In this document: piece after piece, positions 60,533-64,000 of the stretch
Position numbering within the stretch: the stretch's first letter is position 1
Layout of the letters: each line of letters opens with the position of its first letter
DNA from: an uncultured Paracoccaceae bacterium
GTDB taxonomy: Bacteria > Pseudomonadota > Alphaproteobacteria > Rhodobacterales > Rhodobacteraceae
Direction of reading: 5' to 3'
NCBI GenBank assembly: GCA_947503935.1
Contig: CANNFR010000001.1
Span: 1-64,000 of the forward strand
DNA: 64,000 bases
Program-made: the position numbers and the translations under genes
The notes under the pieces: generated by a model
What the model was told of the DNA's origin: nothing
The model's database searches: none
What the model saw: the letters and a program-made list of their open reading frames with translations, nothing else

Positions 60533-60988
60533 ATGCGTACATACGACCTTTCGCCGCTTTATCGTGCAACCGTCGGTTTTGACCGCATGGCCGATCTGAT
60601 GGATCGCCTGCTGACCACAGAAGTCACCGATAACGGCTACCCCCCTTACAACATTGAAAAAACCGACGAAGAGGCTTACCGGATTTCCATCGCGGTGGCG
60701 GGCTTCGCCGACGACGATCTGAATGTCGAGGTCAAGGAAAACGCGCTTGTCGTCTCGGCCCGCAAGGCCAAGGACGAGACGCCGCGCACCTATCTGCACC
60801 GCGGCATCGCCACCCGCGCTTTTGAGCGTCGGTTCCATCTGGCCGAGCATATCCGCGTGGCGGGTGCGGCCCATGAAAACGGCATGCTGCACATCGATCT
60901 GGTGCGCGAAGTGCCCGAGGCGCTGAAGCCCCGCCGGATCGAGATCGCCAAGGGCGACACGCTTGAGGCGAAGGCTGTCGAAGCCTAA
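60533..60988 (+). CDS. Small heat-shock protein, IbpA/Hsp20 family
   Basis: A 151-residue alpha-crystallin-type chaperone: MRTYDLSPLYRATVGFDRMA, then the crystallin strands YRISIAVAGFADDDLNVEVK and VVSARKAKDETPRTYLHRGI, the conserved IATRAFERRFHLAEHI and ENGMLHIDLVREVPEALKP. It holds unfolding proteins for refolding. GGAGG lies eight bases upstream of ATG 60533. A RpoH-type promoter precedes it and a strong terminator follows. Confidence 0.94.
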   Translation: MRTYDLSPLYRATVGFDRMADLMDRLLTTEVTDNGYPPYNIEKTDEEAYRISIAVAGFADDDLNVEVKENALVVSARKAKDETPRTYLHRGIATRAFERRFHLAEHIRVAGAAHENGMLHIDLVREVPEALKPRRIEIAKGDTLEAKAVEA

Positions 60989-61010
60989 ATTCCGGCTTCA
61001 CGAATGAATG

Positions 61011-61040
61011 ACGCGCGGGGGATCGTCCCCCGCGCGTTTT
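61011..61040 (+). terminator. Strong terminator after hsp20
   Basis: ACGCGCGGGGGA and TCCCCCGCGCGT pair perfectly over 12 bp with a TCG loop, followed by TTTT. It lies between the convergent hsp20 and VWA genes and probably serves the plus strand, and partly the minus strand. Confidence 0.88.
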
Positions 61041-61056
61041 GCATTTTGGATCTAAC

Positions 61057-63324
61057 CTACCTGAACGGGCTGGGTTCGATGGCCTTGGCCAGCCGCATTA
61101 GTTGGATCGCCTCGGCCCGGTATCCGAACTCATCCGTGCCCTTTGAGGCATTGGCCAGCGCGATCGCCTCGTCCCAGCCCCACTCGTTCAGATAAGTGGT
61201 GCCGGTCAGAAGCTGGCCGAAGCCTGCAATCGCGGCGGCAAAGCGCGCTTCCGATCCGCCATCGGCCATATCCCCGGTGATCGGTGTCTCGATCAGCCGT
61301 GATGTCTCCTCGCCCGGCTCTTTATAGCGCAGCCGTAGAAAGCCCAGCTCATCGGGGCTGTCGGCCACGTTCACCGGCGCATAGCGCAGCGGGTCGGTGC
61401 GGCGGGCGGGGGATCCGACAGGCGTGACCTCGTAGATCGCGGTGACGGAATGGCCCGCGCCGATCTCGCCCGCATCGACTTTGTCGTTGTTGAAATCCTC
61501 ACGCGCCAGCGCCCGGGTTTCATACCCGATCAGCCGGTATTCGGCGATAGCGGCGGGGTTCCATTCGACCTGTATCTTCACGTCATCTGCGATGGGGAAG
61601 AGGGCGCCCGACAGCTGATCGACCAGCACCTTGCGGGCCTCGTTCAGCGTGTCGATATAGGCCGCCGTGCCGTTGCCGTTCTGTGCCAGCGCCTGCATCG
61701 TGGCATCGTCCAGATTGCCGCGGCCAAAGCCCAGCACCGACAGATACGTCCCGCTTTCGCGCTGTTCGGCGATGTAGTCCTTCAGGGCATCGGGGTCGCT
61801 GATCCCGACGTTGAAATCGCCATCGGTGGCCAGGATCACGCGGGTCACCTCGCCCTCGGCAGACATGTTGCCCGCCACGGCATAGGCCTGCGCCAGGCCA
61901 GCCTGTCCGGCGGTCGACCCGCCCGCGCCCAACTGGGCCAGCGCCGCCTCGATCGTCTGGCGGTCAGAGGCGGGGGTGGGTTCTAGCACCAGCCCGGCCG
62001 AGCCCGCATAGGTGACGATCGCCACCTCATCCTCGGGGCGCAGTTCTGACAGCATCAATCGAAACGATTGCTTGAGAAGCGGCAGCTTGTTTGCCGCACT
62101 CATCGAGCCCGACGTATCGATCAGGAACACCAAGTTCAGCGGTGGACGGTCGCCAAGGGCCGGCATCTCGCCCTGGAGCGCGATGGTCACCAATTGCGTG
62201 CCCTCGTTCCAAGGCGTCTGCATCACCGAAACGGAGGGGCGGAACGGCGCCTCGCCAGCCTCGGGCGCGGGCCAGGCATAGGGGAAGTAGTTCACCATCT
62301 CCTCAATCCGCACAGCGCCCGCAGGGGGCATTTGCCCGACATTCAGAGACGAGCGGACAACCGAATAGCTGGCCGTATCGACATCAATCGAGAAGGTCGA
62401 GACCGGAGTTTCGGCGGTGACCTTCAGGGCGTTGCGGTCGGCTTCCGGGAAGGCTTCGGTGTCGGGTTGAGGCGCCGCAATCGATTCCCGAATTTGGGGC
62501 GCAGCGTAGGAGTGGCCGCCACTTGCCACAGCTGAAAGATCGATACCTTGAGACTGCGGAGCGAGACTACGTCTCGGTTGAGATTGAGGAACACTAGGAA
62601 CGGCTTCGGCCTCTGGGGCCGATCTGAGTCGGTCCATTCGAGCCTCTGCAGATGGCGCTATTTCTTCTACAAGCTGAGATTCGATATTGAGGCTTTGCTG
62701 AAGCTGCGTTTGGCCGTTCAGGCTCTGGTCCGGGGCTTCTAGTTCAGCCTCACCTGTTATCTGGATCTCACCGCCGCGCTGGGTCTGTGCGGCTGGCGCT
62801 TCAGCGGATGCGGGCTGGTTGGCTTGCGGCATGAGGGCTTGATCGGACGACCCGACGTGGGGCGTTATTGTCGGCGGCAGAGGCTCTGCTGCCGATATAT
62901 CGGATGTGTGGGCCTCATCCTCCCCGAGCGGGGCGGTCGTGGTGGCTTCCGGGCTGGCCTCGTCAGCGAGGATCGCGAATTCCGACCCAGTTACACTGGG
63001 CTCGGCAATGCGGGTTTCTGCGTTCCGCTCGATCAGGTCGGGGTTGATGACGACGAGGCCGACCCCGATCACGGCGATGCTGGCAGTGCCGGCCAAGGCG
63101 GCGCGGGTGGTGAGGCGGTTAAACATGGTACGTGCTCCTGTCCAAAAGCCCGCCCCGTTATCAGAGCGGTCGGACATCTGACGCACTGCATCCGCCGATC
63201 CTTGGACACGATCGAATTCGGCCATGGCGCGCGCCATGGCATCGGCCTTGGCCGCCGGATCGGGCTGAGGCGTGGCGCCGTGCAGCGCGGCCTTCAGTTT
63301 GTCGAGGTCACCCTTGTCGCTCAT
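61057..63324 (-). CDS. VWA-domain lipoprotein-like/anti-sigma-like membrane protein, YfbK family
   Basis: A 755-residue protein. Residues 1-65 are helical and resemble the cytoplasmic part of anti-sigma factors (DKLKAALHGATPQPDPAAKA DAM); a membrane segment follows at about 73-95 (AALAGTASIAVIGVGLVVI). A long polar Gln/Glu/Pro-rich linker is next, then the YfbK-type start STFSIDVDTASYSVVRSSLN with EEMVNYFPYAW, a VWA domain with MIDAS LVFLIDTSGSMS and a C-terminal DUF3520-like end. It overlaps the sigma-factor gene by four bases. I infer that it restrains the sigma factor and senses something outside the membrane. Confidence 0.85.
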   Translation of the reverse strand: MSDKGDLDKLKAALHGATPQPDPAAKADAMARAMAEFDRVQGSADAVRQMSDRSDNGAGFWTGARTMFNRLTTRAALAGTASIAVIGVGLVVINPDLIERNAETRIAEPSVTGSEFAILADEASPEATTTAPLGEDEAHTSDISAAEPLPPTITPHVGSSDQALMPQANQPASAEAPAAQTQRGGEIQITGEAELEAPDQSLNGQTQLQQSLNIESQLVEEIAPSAEARMDRLRSAPEAEAVPSVPQSQPRRSLAPQSQGIDLSAVASGGHSYAAPQIRESIAAPQPDTEAFPEADRNALKVTAETPVSTFSIDVDTASYSVVRSSLNVGQMPPAGAVRIEEMVNYFPYAWPAPEAGEAPFRPSVSVMQTPWNEGTQLVTIALQGEMPALGDRPPLNLVFLIDTSGSMSAANKLPLLKQSFRLMLSELRPEDEVAIVTYAGSAGLVLEPTPASDRQTIEAALAQLGAGGSTAGQAGLAQAYAVAGNMSAEGEVTRVILATDGDFNVGISDPDALKDYIAEQRESGTYLSVLGFGRGNLDDATMQALAQNGNGTAAYIDTLNEARKVLVDQLSGALFPIADDVKIQVEWNPAAIAEYRLIGYETRALAREDFNNDKVDAGEIGAGHSVTAIYEVTPVGSPARRTDPLRYAPVNVADSPDELGFLRLRYKEPGEETSRLIETPITGDMADGGSEARFAAAIAGFGQLLTGTTYLNEWGWDEAIALANASKGTDEFGYRAEAIQLMRLAKAIEPSPFR

Positions 63325-63860
63325 ACCATATCCTCCGCCGCGGCCAGCGCCTTAAGGTGTTTCTTCACCTCGGACATCCGCCACGACACCGTGCCTTCCG
63401 ACACGCCTAAAACGTCCCCCGCCTCGCGATGCGTCATCTCTTCGCCCAGAACCAGCGTCAGGGTATCGCGCAGATCATCAGATAGCCCTTGCATCGCGCG
63501 CGTCAGCCAATCGGCGGCCTCTGCCGCCTGATCGGCGGTCGCGCGCCGTGCAACCTCCCAATCGCCCCAGCCGTCGGCGGCCTTGGCATGGGTTGCGGCC
63601 CGGCGGCGGCGGTCATGGGCGGCATTCACCACCACCCGGTGCAGCCATGTGGTGAACCGCGCATCGCCGCGATAGCCCCCCAGCTTGGTCGGCAGGGCCA
63701 GGCAGATATCCTGCGTCAGATCCTCGGCCTCGGCGGCACTGCCGGTCAGCCGCCAGCCCAGCCGATAGACCCGGTCGTAATGCCGCGACAGGAGGGCCGC
63801 GAACGCCTCGCGATCCCCCTTGCCGGCGGCCTGCGCCAAAGCCTCATCGGGTGTTTCCAT
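63321..63860 (-). CDS. ECF-type RNA polymerase sigma factor
   Basis: A 179-residue sigma factor. Region 2 is at about residues 20-85 (RHYDRVYRLGWRLTGSAAEA, EDLTQDICLALPTKL, FTTWLHRVVVNAAHDRRRR); region 4 at about 115-175 has LRDTLTLVLGEEMTHREAGD followed by VLGVSEGTVSWRMSEVKKHL. ATG at 63860 is chosen because AGGT lies upstream at good spacing, and the frame open to 63962 overlaps the HIT-family gene. It is coupled to the VWA protein gene by ATGA. Confidence 0.9.
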   Translation of the reverse strand: METPDEALAQAAGKGDREAFAALLSRHYDRVYRLGWRLTGSAAEAEDLTQDICLALPTKLGGYRGDARFTTWLHRVVVNAAHDRRRRAATHAKAADGWGDWEVARRATADQAAEAADWLTRAMQGLSDDLRDTLTLVLGEEMTHREAGDVLGVSEGTVSWRMSEVKKHLKALAAAEDMV

Positions 63861-63918
63861 CCGCATCTTACCTGGTTTGACGCATGGCGTTGTCCGATCC
63901 TTGGCGGCTTGCGGAAAA

Positions 63919-64000
63919 TTATCCGGCCGGTTGCAGCATACGGCCCAAGGGGCGCCCGCCAAGGATGTGCAGATGGTAATGCGGCACCTCCTGCACGCCG
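63919..64000 (-). CDS. HIT-family protein, C-terminal end only
   Basis: The last 26 codons of a gene that starts beyond the window: GVQEVPHYHLHILGGRPLGR followed by MLQPAG and a stop. The H-x-H-x-H motif (HYHLHIL) with LGGRPLG is the signature end of HinT/HIT nucleotide hydrolases, which split nucleoside phosphoramidates. Its presence rules out the longest reading of the sigma-factor gene. Confidence 0.88.
   Translation of the reverse strand, partial: GVQEVPHYHLHILGGRPLGRMLQPAG

Overview
The window reads as chromosome of a marine alphaproteobacterium of the Rhodobacteraceae (Roseobacter) type. Signs of this are the high-GC operons, TRAP and ribose-type sugar transport, the glcDEF locus, the MoxR/DUF58/DUF4159 block, the 'tRNA-Lys island' layout and a RpoH box of alphaproteobacterial type. 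The genus cannot be told from the sequence alone. From about 35.1 kb to the end the DNA is uniform, GC-rich and densely packed with conserved genes. From 1.2 to 35.1 kb it is a mosaic of a well-kept catabolic operon, AT-richer cargo genes, IS fragments, decayed genes and dispersed repeats.

Region 1 (1-2.2 kb): a damaged orphan gene, a 48-bp copy of the 3' part of tRNA-Lys at 1188, and two abutting IS3-family remnants. The intact tRNA-Lys lies at 35101-35176, so the two 48-bp copies (one mismatch) probably mark the ends of a ~34-kb genomic island. No integrase is visible.

Region 2 (2.2-17.2 kb): a 13-gene operon on the minus strand for four-carbon acid sugars. It has a GntR regulator, a ribose-type ABC transporter (binding protein, double ATPase with an unusual C-terminal domain, permease), an ApnL-like lactonase, a DenD-like dehydrogenase, a DctP/Q/M TRAP transporter, an LtnD-like dehydrogenase, and OtnK, OtnC and OtnI. 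Two dehydrogenases feed one isomerase-kinase-decarboxylase route to dihydroxyacetone phosphate. A second, paralogous GntR gene is divergent from the first, with a palindrome between them.

Region 3 (17.2-26.2 kb): two alpha/beta hydrolases (one truncated, with a TetR regulator and two matching operators), a secreted seven-repeat cysteine protein, a DUF1611/amino-acid-racemase pair and several small proteins.

Region 4 (26.2-31.4 kb) holds the most interesting locus. Next to remnants of a haem-uptake locus sits a compact RiPP operon: an 80-residue precursor ending in an alternating Thr/Val tail without cysteine, an aminoglycoside-phosphotransferase-fold kinase, a HopA1-like protein (the kinase/lyase pair of class V lanthipeptides and thioamitides) and a B12-dependent radical SAM protein of the RiPP-maturation type. 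It looks like a system for a poly-dehydrobutyrine, C-methylated peptide without thioether rings.

Region 5 (31.4-35.1 kb): a GNAT acetyltransferase, an MFS transporter, an inverted partial GNAT copy, a broken MazG-like gene, small unknown genes and a TGACCA repeat cluster next to tRNA-Lys.

Region 6 (35.2-64 kb): a lipid-linked sugar transfer cluster (GT2, LAB-N, GT83, PAP2); dapF-mtaB; a phosphoesterase; a WYL regulator with a VOC protein; hyi; DUF1285; the MoxR-DUF58-DUF4159 envelope/stress block; secreted PPC-repeat proteins; glcD-glcE-unknown-glcF; two tandem trypsin-like proteases; hsp20 with a RpoH-type promoter; an ECF sigma factor overlapping a VWA protein that carries an N-terminal anti-sigma-like region; and the end of a HIT-family gene.
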